Origin: Bacillota bacterium
Lineage (GTDB): Bacteria; Bacillota; SHA-98; Ch115; JABLXJ01
NCBI GenBank assembly: GCA_012839815.1
Contig: DUMQ01000028.1
Span: 1 to 48,999, forward strand
Direction: 5' to 3'
DNA: 48,999 bases
Below the pieces are notes generated by a model. That model was not told the origin of the DNA. It did not search any database and saw only the letters and a program-made list of their open reading frames with translations. Within the stretch, counting starts at the first letter, position 1. Each line of letters opens with the position of its first letter. Of the stretch, positions 1 through 8,499 are shown in pieces. The translations under genes were made by a program, and so were the position numbers.

Positions 1-120
1 CGGAGGTGGCAAGATTGCAACACGTCAGCTATTTGATAAGCTCCATATTACCGTTCACGTATACCATGACCGAGTGGAGGTGAGAGGGTTAATACCAATA
101 GGGAATATCAATATTAGTTC
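1..120. other. Leader-distal flank of the CRISPR array
   Basis: These 120 bases lie beyond the leader-distal end of the array. I see no open frame, no degenerate repeat and no clear terminator. The window edge cuts the region, so its full content is unknown. Confidence 0.5.
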
Positions 121-1558
121 GTTTCAATCCCTCATAGGCACGATATAAACTAGACTCCGGCGGCCTCCAGGATTCGTTCGGGCTGATGTTTCAATCCCTC
201 ATAGGCACGATATAAACCGCCTTGCTGGCTGACATAAGCAATTACGAATATATGGTTTCAATCCCTCATAGGCACGATATAAACTAGGTAGACGCTGGCG
301 GGGTAGGCAAGCAAGTAGCGAGTTTCAATCCCTCATAGGCACGATATAAACCCATACCATTGCAATGCGTCACTCCACGATACCATTGGTTTCAATCCCT
401 CATAGGCACGATATAAACGATGCAAATGCTTCGGTGCGGCAAACGGCAATAGATTGTTTCAATCCCTCATAGGCACGATATAAACACTTAAATTCAACGA
501 CACCAATTCCGTGCCACTCTGTGTTTCAATCCCTCATAGGCACGATATAAACGAACGAGAGTAAGAAGCAATTAGTGGAGAATCTAGGTTTCAATCCCTC
601 ATAGGCACGATATAAACGAGTTCGCTAATCTTGTTTACGAGTATGTCCCATCTATGTTTCAATCCCTCATAGGCACGATATAAACGGCATCCCTTACCTC
701 CTAGTTCGCTTTCTCTTCCGCGTTTCAATCCCTCATAGGCACGATATAAACTACAGCTCAGAAGCTGTTTGCTATGGGAGTGCCATTGTTTCAATCCCTC
801 ATAGGCACGATATAAACTCTTCATCAACATGAATGCCAAAGTCAAAAACATGCTGGTTTCAATCCCTCATAGGCACGATATAAACGGGTGTAAACCGTGG
901 CAGACATCTTCATCGCAGGAACAGTTTCAATCCCTCATAGGCACGATATAAACTAGGCAAGCAATTGCCGGGATGCCTGCGCGAGGCCGGGTTTCAATCC
1001 CTCATAGGCACGATATAAACTCTCCTGCCAGTATCCTATTCTTCGCTTGCCTATGATCCGTTTCAATCCCTCATAGGCACGATATAAACCGGCAATACCG
1101 CTGTCGTGATAGCCGGGTAGGCGTAGCGGTTTCAATCCCTCATAGGCACGATATAAACCCGATTCCAATTCCTGTCATATTTCCCTTATAAATCTGTTTC
1201 AATCCCTCATAGGCACGATATAAACTATACTTGCAGAAGATTGGGAGGAAGGGTACATTTAGTTTCAATCCCTCATAGGCACGATATAAACACGGGTGGC
1301 ATGGAGGGAACTTTTGAAGGCTATTCCGTTTCAATCCCTCATAGGCACGATATAAACCATAACCTATCCCTCTATGAATTAGCGGAGGATGTACGTTTCA
1401 ATCCCTCATAGGCACGATATAAACTATCCTATTGACAAATGCAATATCTATTGCTATATTAGTTTCAATCCCTCATAGGCACGATATAAACTGGGTTTAG
1501 CTGGAGCTTTACAAATAATGGTAAATTTGTTTCAATCCCTCATAGGCACGATATAAAC
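121..1558 (-). CRISPR. Type I-B CRISPR array, 22 repeats and 21 spacers
   Basis: The array has 22 copies of a 30-nt repeat. On the plus strand it begins GTTTCAATCC and ends CGATATAAAC. Repeats start at 121, 188, 255, 322, 389, 456, 523, 588, 656, 722, 788, 856, 924, 991, 1060, 1129, 1196, 1262, 1328, 1395, 1462 and 1529. I saw no mismatch in any copy, including the terminal ones. Spacers are 35 to 39 nt, mostly 37. On the minus strand the repeat ends in ATTGAAAC, the usual 8-nt 5' handle of I-B crRNAs. The array is therefore read leftward, in the same direction as the cas operon, with the leader on the cas2 side. A short CCT-ATG-AGG hairpin is possible in the repeat. No spacer obviously matches elsewhere in the window by eye. 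Confidence 0.98.
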
Positions 1559-1808
1559 CCGATACGAGCAGACAATTTTCCTTTACGTTGCCGCGGAGGA
1601 ATGGAGTGTACCCCTGGGAGTCTACGCGGCTGCCTGCAGATATTCAAAAACCTCTGTCGTCGACCCCTAATGCTTTTTGCATCTTTGGGGACCGACGGCA
1701 TATGGTAATAGCGCATCGATAATACAACATTAAAGGCGGCACTCTTCCATCGTTTACTGGCCGGCCCTATATAGAAACCGTACAATTCGATGGTATCTTA
1801 TATCCATC
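1559..1808 (-). promoter_or_regulatory. CRISPR leader region
   Basis: These 250 bases separate the last repeat from the cas2 stop codon. They occupy the leader position given the deduced minus-strand transcription. The cas2-proximal part (about 1765-1808) is AT-rich with TATA-like runs on the minus strand, as expected for a leader promoter. I could not assign a confident -35/-10 pair. The only open frame here is unsupported. Confidence 0.6.
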
Positions 1809-2072
1809 TCATATAATACTAACCTGCCCACCCTTTTCAACACCAATAATCTCGCGTTTGGAATATTTAGTGGTCCTCAGTTGATATATTATCACGGAGT
1901 CGACCTCTTCGTCCATAATGGACTTCAACTCGCGCTTGAGCTTTACATAGTTCGCCTCCGATATTTCACCCTCAAACACAGAGTTTTGCACCCAGTACAG
2001 GTATTTGCGACATTTTTTCAGTGCCTTAGCTACGCGCTGTTCCGCGAAGTCGTAGACAAGAATAATAAACAA
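1809..2072 (-). CDS. cas2: CRISPR-associated endoribonuclease Cas2
   Basis: This 87-residue protein has the Cas2 ferredoxin-like pattern. It starts MFIILVYDF, with the conserved Asp at residue 8 after the first beta strand. The length is typical for the family. In the adaptation complex a Cas2 dimer bridges two Cas1 dimers and measures the prespacer. The start is a TTG preceded by a GGGGA Shine-Dalgarno-like run. It is the last gene of the operon and lies next to the array leader, the usual place for adaptation genes. A gap of 166 bases separates it from cas1, so it may depend on read-through. Base composition is visibly more AT-rich than in the effector cas genes. Confidence 0.95.
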   Translation of the reverse strand: MFIILVYDFAEQRVAKALKKCRKYLYWVQNSVFEGEISEANYVKLKRELKSIMDEEVDSVIIYQLRTTKYSKREIIGVEKGGQVSII

Positions 2073-2238
2073 CCGGAGTCCCCTGCCTATCCTCTCAGAA
2101 AATTTAGTACCTACTTAGCGTTTGGCTGATTGATTGACCGTCGGAGGTAACGTTCTACACCGTGATATAGCCCTAATTATTATGATATAGGCGTGATCAT
2201 GCAAACAGGCCCTAATATGCCTTAATAGAATCATTCTA

Positions 2239-3258
2239 TTACCATTGTGAGCTAAAAGGCTCGTACTCTTGTTCTCCCATTAAATGCTTTTCCACTTTAT
2301 AGAGTTCCAACCTTATTAGCCTTCGGTATGAGACCGGCCTTCCGATCTTTCGATGTGTTATTACCGTTTCCATCCTTTTGTCGAATTCAGCAACAAACTT
2401 CTTCCTTGCCGCTTCTTTCATCATTATGCCACCAGATTCCTCTTCGAAATCATCGTTGCTAAGCACGCCACGGTCCACAAGTGTAAATATCACTCGATCT
2501 ACTATTACCGGCTTAAATACCTCAGCTACGTCCAAGTTAAGCGTAAATCTTCGGAAGTTTGTGGCATGCAGATATCCTATTCGTGGGTCCAGGTGGGTCT
2601 TATATATCTCACTCAAGACCGCTGTATAAAGCAAGGAGTTGCCGAAACTTATTAGTGCGTTGAGGTTATTCCGTGGCGGTCGACGCGATCTCGCACCAAA
2701 TCGAAAATCCGGGTTTTTTATTATCCGGTCAAAAGCCGAGTAATAGCTCTCCCTGATATTCCCCTCGAGGGCCATCAATTCCTCTATACGCTTTTCCTCC
2801 TGCTCTTTGGCCTGCCTTACATTACTAATTGTTTCAGCCAATCCATCAATTCTACTCAGAGTAGGCTCAAGACCTGATATACCACGATTCATATAGTACT
2901 TTATGACCTGGCGAATATTCCTAGTGGCCCCGGATACAAAAAGCGCTGCTAACCTAATACGTTTTTCAGGATCAAGGTAGTGTTCTGCCTGCCTGAGCAA
3001 TAGATATCCTGAATTCAGGTGTTCCCTCGGGTAGAACGTCCCCACATAGTAGCCATAGTAATTGAAAAAATGAATCAAGGTCTCGGTCTGGGAAGCTAGT
3101 TCAAGAAACTTCTTGGTCACATCTACCTCGCCCAAAATATATAGGTCACTAATTCCCTCAATCGGTACATACTTCTTTTCCTTGCCGGTATCGAAATAGA
3201 CGGTATTATCCTTTCGCGATATCTGGCCATTCGAGAATAGATATAACGGTTTCTTCAA
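2239..3258 (-). CDS. cas1: CRISPR-associated endonuclease Cas1, type I-B
   Basis: Cas1 is the integrase that inserts new spacers at the leader end together with Cas2. The 339-residue protein has the N-terminal beta domain and a C-terminal helical catalytic domain. The metal-binding residues are recognisable as Glu165 (in ALEGNIRES), His231 (in GYLHATN) and Glu246 (in DVAEVFKP). Length and motifs fit the I-B Cas1 group, so it looks active. The start is a TTG with an upstream GGGAGTGAGG element. It sits between cas4 and cas2 in the standard cas4-cas1-cas2 order. The gene looks AT-richer than cas3 through cas8b. Confidence 0.97.
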   Translation of the reverse strand: MKKPLYLFSNGQISRKDNTVYFDTGKEKKYVPIEGISDLYILGEVDVTKKFLELASQTETLIHFFNYYGYYVGTFYPREHLNSGYLLLRQAEHYLDPEKRIRLAALFVSGATRNIRQVIKYYMNRGISGLEPTLSRIDGLAETISNVRQAKEQEEKRIEELMALEGNIRESYYSAFDRIIKNPDFRFGARSRRPPRNNLNALISFGNSLLYTAVLSEIYKTHLDPRIGYLHATNFRRFTLNLDVAEVFKPVIVDRVIFTLVDRGVLSNDDFEEESGGIMMKEAARKKFVAEFDKRMETVITHRKIGRPVSYRRLIRLELYKVEKHLMGEQEYEPFSSQW

Positions 3259-3295
3259 GTGGCCTCACTCCCGATCAGCCCTAACTCGAGCTGCC

Positions 3296-3414
3296 GTTAT
3301 AGCGGATTGTTTTAGAAAGGCTACATAACGCCTGCGCTCCCCAAAAGGGGAATCAATGCCCCCAAGTTATATAGGATAATAGGTTATAGCGGATTGCCAG
3401 AGAGGCTATGTAAC
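3296..3414. repeat. Pair of imperfect palindromic repeats between cas4 and cas1
   Basis: Two related copies lie at 3296-3329 and 3383-3414. Both begin GTTATAGCGGATTG and end in GGCTA followed by a variant of CATAAC. Each copy is itself an imperfect inverted repeat (GTTATAG against CTATGTAAC), so each could fold as a hairpin. Between them lies a second small palindrome, TCCCC-AAA-AGGGGA, near 3338-3352. They fill the 160-base gap separating the cas4 stop from the cas1 start. A role in operon processing or attenuation is possible but not shown. Confidence 0.7.
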
Positions 3415-3417
3415 CTA

Positions 3418-3924
3418 TCATGACCAGCAAAACTCCTGGTAGGCGCAGTTTTTGCACCAGTGAATCTTCTCCGGCTCGGGAGCGTAAGGTTCATAGATGA
3501 GCTTCAATATCTCCCCTTTGGCTCGCTCGACTTCGCCCCGCAACCGATCATCCAAAATGACGCTTTCGCGTCGCCTTTCCTCCGGAAATCTAAGCTCTCC
3601 TCTAGCCTCGATCCCCAAGGTGCTCAATTCATAAAGGTAAAATGCAAGTTGCATCCTGGCGCTTTCTTTCGCTTTAGAACTCTTCTTGACTTCTGCCACG
3701 ACCAGCTGGCCGCTTTTCGTGCCGATTATATCGGCCTTCCCACCGTGGAATAGGAGTTCCTTCCGTTCACGATTATAGCTCTCTTCATGGATGTACCGCC
3801 CTAGAACGACGTTATCCTCATTCTCGTCAGGTGTTATATTATGCGAAATGAGCCAGACCTGTCGTCGGCATATATAATAGTACCAGACCAGCGTGCCCGT
3901 TACGTGAGTATCTTCCCCCGCCAC
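3418..3924 (-). CDS. cas4: CRISPR-associated exonuclease Cas4
   Basis: Cas4 is a RecB-like iron-sulphur nuclease that trims prespacers and helps select the PAM. From the chosen start the protein has about 168 residues. It contains the first Cys in YYYICRRQ, the nuclease core Asp in KADIIG, the EVK motif in VVAEVKKSS, and a C-terminal CKNCAYQEFC cluster. Together these give the four Cys ligands of the 4Fe-4S cluster. The frame extends upstream to an ATG at 3996. The GTG at 3924 follows a strong GGGAGAGGGGGG ribosome-binding site nine bases away, and the extra 24 residues look unlike Cas4, so I prefer 3924. It lies between cas3 and cas1. Confidence 0.93.
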   Translation of the reverse strand: MAGEDTHVTGTLVWYYYICRRQVWLISHNITPDENEDNVVLGRYIHEESYNRERKELLFHGGKADIIGTKSGQLVVAEVKKSSKAKESARMQLAFYLYELSTLGIEARGELRFPEERRRESVILDDRLRGEVERAKGEILKLIYEPYAPEPEKIHWCKNCAYQEFCWS

Positions 3925-4035
3925 AGCAGGTATCCCCCCTCTCCCTTCCTGGCATCCGCGCCAACACCGGCGCCTGCACAAGCTCGAGAGATTCACATCC
4001 CACCCGCGAGACTTACATCACAACAGAGGGTGAAA

Positions 4036-6597
4036 TTACATAATGCGGAATTCTGCACTGTCCTCCACCAGCGCTATACCTGTCTCCGCATCGTAGTGAT
4101 CATCATCCCTTAACCTGCCGATCCCGAGATTCCTTTGAAGCGAAACTATAGAGGCAGCCCTCTTGCTGCTCATCCCCACGCAGAAATAGCCCATCATCGC
4201 CATGAAACGCTTTCTATCTTGGAAAGAGAGCCCCCTTCGGAAGCCCTTGTCTAGATATAGCTCGTATATCTCCGATATCCTGGAGATTCCGAAATACCTG
4301 AGGGCCCGACACACGCCCTTCGGTAGGTCAACTTCGGTTGATCCGCTGGGGAGACGAGATGGAACAAAAGGCACAAATACGTCGACCTTCGGGTAGTCCC
4401 CTCCAAAAGGTTCAAGTCGAGAAATCGAAGACCATTGGCCGCCAGCTGCATCATATATGGCCTGCATCATCCCGGTCGGAGGGTTCCTCTTAAATGCTTG
4501 CTGGTAAAAATCCTCTATAATGCTCCTCGATTCCAGCTCAGAGAAGCGTTTATACCTTCCAAGCAAATTGTCCGTCACCTCCCTGAAAACTGGGTTTACA
4601 TAAACATACCGCCTTGGATCCACACCGTCGTTACGAGCGAAATCAACAACAATGATCTCGGCCGGGTTACCTTCCCCATGGCGGTTACCCCGACCAGCGG
4701 TCTGAATTATAGATGGTATGACCGAACGGGATCGTATGATGCACCTGAAGCTCAAATCAACGCCTGCTTCAAGGATTTGGGTCGAGATGACTAGGCACCG
4801 CACCCCACTCCCCCTAGCAAGAGCATCCCTTATGTCCTCGATCCAAAGTGTCTTGTGAATTGGAGTCATCCCACCGCTCAGGTGAAAGATTTTTATATCC
4901 GACATGCTATCCGTCGACCTACCCATCGACATGCCCCTCATGCTATCATTCGGGGTGTCATCACATGATATGCCGCCGTTGATTAACCTTTTAGCTTCTA
5001 CATAGACATTTGCGGCATCAGCGACCGTGTTTAATATGACAGCGACAGAGCCATGTTCTTTGACCTTTTCAATAGCCAGATACGCAAGGTCATGAGCATA
5101 AAACGCTTCATCGGAGACCCCCACGACATACCTGGGCTCAGAAACATCCCACTTTGAGAGACAGAGTGGGGCCTCATCCAGGTAGTTTGATGCCTGTGGG
5201 AGAGTGGCGGTGCACAGCACCGCCTGGAAATTCAGGCGCGTGGCAGCGGCTTCGAGGGCGCGCAGGAACGCGCCCCATGTCGCATGATCAAGTACCTGAG
5301 GCTCGTCGATGATTACAAAGGCGTCCTTCAACGCCTGTATTCTCATGGTATGCTGCGCCCTCCTCGGAAACAAGGCCAGAAAAAACTGGTTGAAGGTTGT
5401 CGTCACAATCTTGGCCTGCCAGGAATCCAACATGAGCGCATCATCATCTGCTAGAAGCGCCTCACTGTCTGCCTCATCTGCTCCATCTGCCTCCCCGGCG
5501 GGCCCGACGTGACCGCCCTGTTCCAGAACCGATAGATGATGGTGCTGAAGCACATCGGAAATGCCAGTTCCCTGCTTGATTACTTCAGTGGATTGTGAGA
5601 GGATAGAGATGTATGGCGCTACATATATAATCCGCCTGCACCGCCCGGAGGCAATAGCCTCCAGTCCAACCCTCAATGCCGAGAAGGTCTTGCCAAGCCC
5701 CGTGGCCAGTTCCAGAGAATAAATCGTCCTATCCGGATGGCTCCGGTAGGACTCAAGGGCCTCCGTCTGCGCCCTGGCTCGGAGCTGAGCCACGGACGTA
5801 GCACTGCCGGTCGCCATTCTGAGCCGGCGCTCACACTCTAACGTAAGGCTCTCTATCGCCCGGCGCGCCTCAGCCTGTGTAAATTCGACTGATTCAAGCG
5901 CCGCCGCGTGAAACCGGTCCCCGGCGATCAGCGCTGCCGTCCGGTCCCTCAGTATGAGTTTGGCGGCGGTGAAATCATAGTTTGATACTCGCTCCATGAG
6001 ACGCGCCGCGTATCTTTTGGCTCTCTGGGCAACGCGCTCCCACCGCCTGTCCGCTGCCTCGGCCCTGCTCCTAAAGGATTCCGAGCTTAGGCCAACTTCC
6101 GGATAGTAGTTTCGTATGAACCCAAAGAGGCCATCGAGGTCAATGGTCTCAAAGCCGAGAGTACCCCTGAAAGGGACAAAGACTTCCTCCCATGGGATTG
6201 CTTGCGGATCGATATCATGGAGAGTGCTGTGATGGCTTGCGATATCCAGAGTCAGATTTGCAATGAGGTAATCATTCTCTGGAGGGCGCGCCGGGCATAT
6301 ATCCTCGGCGCATAAGAAGAAGATAAGGCTCCCTAGGGGCGAGTGGTTGCCTCCGGAAGCGACCACTCCATTAAATGAAGATGACGATATATATCTCTGC
6401 CAACGGGCCGTGGCTTTACCCGCATCATGGCACAGCCCTGCGAGAAACATCAACCTGGATTCCAGGTCGCCGCCATGATCCCCCATAGCCTCGGCCACAT
6501 ATAACAGGTGGGAGGACAGGAGGTTCGACCGTCTATCGTCGCTGGAAGCGGGCCGCGCAATACATTGTTCAAACGGAACCACTGACGCGACTTGCAT
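4036..6597 (-). CDS. cas3: CRISPR-associated HD nuclease-helicase Cas3
   Basis: Cas3 is recruited by Cascade to degrade the displaced target strand. The 853-residue protein carries an N-terminal HD nuclease domain fused to an SF2 helicase. HD-domain ligands visible are His30, His57-Asp58 (CHDAGKA), His85 (GGNHS) and His122-His123. The Walker A motif is ATGLGKT at 298-304, the Walker B/DEAD equivalent is DEPQ at 431-434, and motif VI reads QTAGRGNRHGEG. A low-complexity Glu/Asp/Ala insert lies around 366-387. All catalytic residues appear present. A GGTGGTGAG run precedes the ATG. A gap of 167 bases separates it from cas5 upstream, larger than elsewhere in the effector block. Confidence 0.97.
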   Translation of the reverse strand: MQVASVVPFEQCIARPASSDDRRSNLLSSHLLYVAEAMGDHGGDLESRLMFLAGLCHDAGKATARWQRYISSSSFNGVVASGGNHSPLGSLIFFLCAEDICPARPPENDYLIANLTLDIASHHSTLHDIDPQAIPWEEVFVPFRGTLGFETIDLDGLFGFIRNYYPEVGLSSESFRSRAEAADRRWERVAQRAKRYAARLMERVSNYDFTAAKLILRDRTAALIAGDRFHAAALESVEFTQAEARRAIESLTLECERRLRMATGSATSVAQLRARAQTEALESYRSHPDRTIYSLELATGLGKTFSALRVGLEAIASGRCRRIIYVAPYISILSQSTEVIKQGTGISDVLQHHHLSVLEQGGHVGPAGEADGADEADSEALLADDDALMLDSWQAKIVTTTFNQFFLALFPRRAQHTMRIQALKDAFVIIDEPQVLDHATWGAFLRALEAAATRLNFQAVLCTATLPQASNYLDEAPLCLSKWDVSEPRYVVGVSDEAFYAHDLAYLAIEKVKEHGSVAVILNTVADAANVYVEAKRLINGGISCDDTPNDSMRGMSMGRSTDSMSDIKIFHLSGGMTPIHKTLWIEDIRDALARGSGVRCLVISTQILEAGVDLSFRCIIRSRSVIPSIIQTAGRGNRHGEGNPAEIIVVDFARNDGVDPRRYVYVNPVFREVTDNLLGRYKRFSELESRSIIEDFYQQAFKRNPPTGMMQAIYDAAGGQWSSISRLEPFGGDYPKVDVFVPFVPSRLPSGSTEVDLPKGVCRALRYFGISRISEIYELYLDKGFRRGLSFQDRKRFMAMMGYFCVGMSSKRAASIVSLQRNLGIGRLRDDDHYDAETGIALVEDSAEFRIM

Positions 6598-6764
6598 TCC
6601 GAACTCACCACCTCAGGTTGCCCCTTACCCCTCCAAAGATACTCATCCTTGCATCTGGGGTTATCATGGAGTCACTCCTCACACCTCAAGATCTGCCATG
6701 TGCCATGCTGGCGCTAGAGGCTACTATACCCTTGCGGGCTCGCTTCCCCATCTCCCCATCCGGC

Positions 6765-7466
6765 TCACCAGAGGCATAGTTGAATTCCGTCTTGGGTCGC
6801 AAAAAACTTGTACCTCGACCCTTCAAGACCGCCCTTCACCCTGAACCTTATCCTCCTGCCGGACTCCTCAATAATAAGATTGAGATTACCCTCGAACGTC
6901 CGCTCTGAATCCACCGAGTATCTCGCTCCGCGCATCGGAAGATACCTCTCGCCGCTCTCAGGCAGAAGTCTTTCAACCACATCTGCCGGCACAACGCTGT
7001 TGACAAGCATCGTTGCACCCGGGAGCGGCCTCACTTCTTCCGCGTCGATAACCCCGACCAGGATCGGAAACGTCAGGCAAAATGCAGATCCGAGGTAGGT
7101 ATGGAAATGGCTCCGCCGGCCTTCGATCATAGTCTTGAGGTCATCAAAATGATCTCCCGCATAGTAAACCCTGTAATGCGGCTTTATTATGAGCTGAATC
7201 GACGTCGGCCTATTGAAAGCATCTCCCCCGCTTCCCATCCATCCCTTGCCGAGCATTGACATCTCCTGGGTTACGGTGCGCACTGGCCTAAGCAAAGAAT
7301 ACCCTGTCCAGTTTTCACCATCCAGCCTCGGTTTACCGAGGATGGAGGCAATGAGCCCGTGAAGCGTCGTCCTGGGCATGGCCGGATATGTGGGATGCGT
7401 GACTATGGCATCAGGTCGCCGGAAATGCGCCATCTCACCTTTCAGATCAAAAACCAGGAGCTCCAA
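6765..7466 (-). CDS. cas5: Cascade subunit Cas5, type I-B
   Basis: Cas5 caps the 5' handle of the crRNA in the Cascade complex. The 233-residue protein starts MELLVFDLKGEMAHFRRPDA, which matches the Cas5 RAMP N-terminus. The segment PAMPRTTLHGLIASILG is the conserved stretch after the first RRM strand. It sits between cas7 and cas3 as in I-B operons. Since a dedicated Cas6 is present, it is expected to be structural rather than catalytic. Length is normal. Confidence 0.93.
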   Translation of the reverse strand: MELLVFDLKGEMAHFRRPDAIVTHPTYPAMPRTTLHGLIASILGKPRLDGENWTGYSLLRPVRTVTQEMSMLGKGWMGSGGDAFNRPTSIQLIIKPHYRVYYAGDHFDDLKTMIEGRRSHFHTYLGSAFCLTFPILVGVIDAEEVRPLPGATMLVNSVVPADVVERLLPESGERYLPMRGARYSVDSERTFEGNLNLIIEESGRRIRFRVKGGLEGSRYKFFATQDGIQLCLW

Positions 7467-7521
7467 GCGAAATCACCTACCTCGGACCGTCGCGCCATTA
7501 CCTCATTGCCATATCCAGCCA

Positions 7522-8454
7522 TTACCACATACCCTCCTGACTTCCTGGTAACGCGCGGCTCAATTTAAGTGACGGGTTGAGCCAGTATCTCACCCGTGCG
7601 ATTTTATCCCCATACGGGCCATCCGCCCCAAGCACATCTGCAAGCTTGTCTACATTAAGCATTATCTCATCAACCGATGTAGGAGGATTACTGCCCATCC
7701 AGACATCTCGGCCCGGCTCGAGATAGATATAATCTTCAAGATACCCGATCCGGAAGAACGGGTCGGAATATTCAACATGCAGAAGGAAGAGCGGCTGCTG
7801 TAATCCTCTCCCCCGGGCCTGCCTCCGAAGGGTTCCCTTCCATAGGCCTTCCATGAGGAGATCTATATCCTCAGCGGAAGCGCCAGTTTCCCGCGCTATA
7901 CTAGCGTTAATCACGCCCGGCATACAAAAGACGGCGAAGGGTACTATATACGAAGTCCAGATAGTCCCCTGCTCTTTTGTTTCTCCTTCTGAGGGCATTA
8001 CGACTGTCCCCTGCACATAGCGGGTTTCTACCGGGTGGAGGGAGTGTGCCCACCCAAATTGCACCGGCCCCGTCAAACTGAAACTTTGGCCTTTGACGCT
8101 GAATACGGCGCCGAATAACCTGACGTCAAAGGCCGCGACAAGCCCCGCCTTCTTATCTAAAGCCTCAGCCACGATCTTCTCTGCAAGTTTATCCCGTCCC
8201 AGCAGTTTGCCGTCTTCGGTTCTCTCCTGGCGAACGAAGACGAAATGCCTCTTATCCGGTCCCCCGTCCGGGAAACGGTCCAGAATGTAGTCCCGAACAT
8301 CTCGCTTGATACTCACATCAGAGAGGGAGATCCTTCCGTCGTCCTCACCGAAGATCCTTCGTGCATCACTGTCTTTAAGCGGGTCACGGTTTGGGATTCC
8401 ATCTTTAACGCTCTTGACAAACAGTATTTCGCCTGTCCGCACATCTTCAGGCAT
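7522..8454 (-). CDS. cas7: Cascade backbone subunit Cas7 (Csh2 family)
   Basis: Cas7 polymerises along the crRNA spacer to form the Cascade backbone. The 310-residue protein fits the Csh2-type group: VKDGIPNRDPL near the N-terminus, SIKRDVRDYI around 48-57, the FDVRLFGAVFS strand, and the SLTGPVQFGWAHSLHPVE segment. It lies between cas8b and cas5, 45 and 55 bases from each, indicating one transcript. No truncation or missing motif is evident. Confidence 0.94.
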   Translation of the reverse strand: MPEDVRTGEILFVKSVKDGIPNRDPLKDSDARRIFGEDDGRISLSDVSIKRDVRDYILDRFPDGGPDKRHFVFVRQERTEDGKLLGRDKLAEKIVAEALDKKAGLVAAFDVRLFGAVFSVKGQSFSLTGPVQFGWAHSLHPVETRYVQGTVVMPSEGETKEQGTIWTSYIVPFAVFCMPGVINASIARETGASAEDIDLLMEGLWKGTLRRQARGRGLQQPLFLLHVEYSDPFFRIGYLEDYIYLEPGRDVWMGSNPPTSVDEIMLNVDKLADVLGADGPYGDKIARVRYWLNPSLKLSRALPGSQEGMW

Positions 8455-8499
8455 CTCTATATCCTTCCTTTCTCCTCTTTGTTTCTTCGCCTTTATCCT

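Noticed and set aside
591-1334. Minus-strand open frames repeating LYRAYEGLK inside the CRISPR array
   Set aside because: They are translations of the CRISPR repeat itself and change frame with spacer length.
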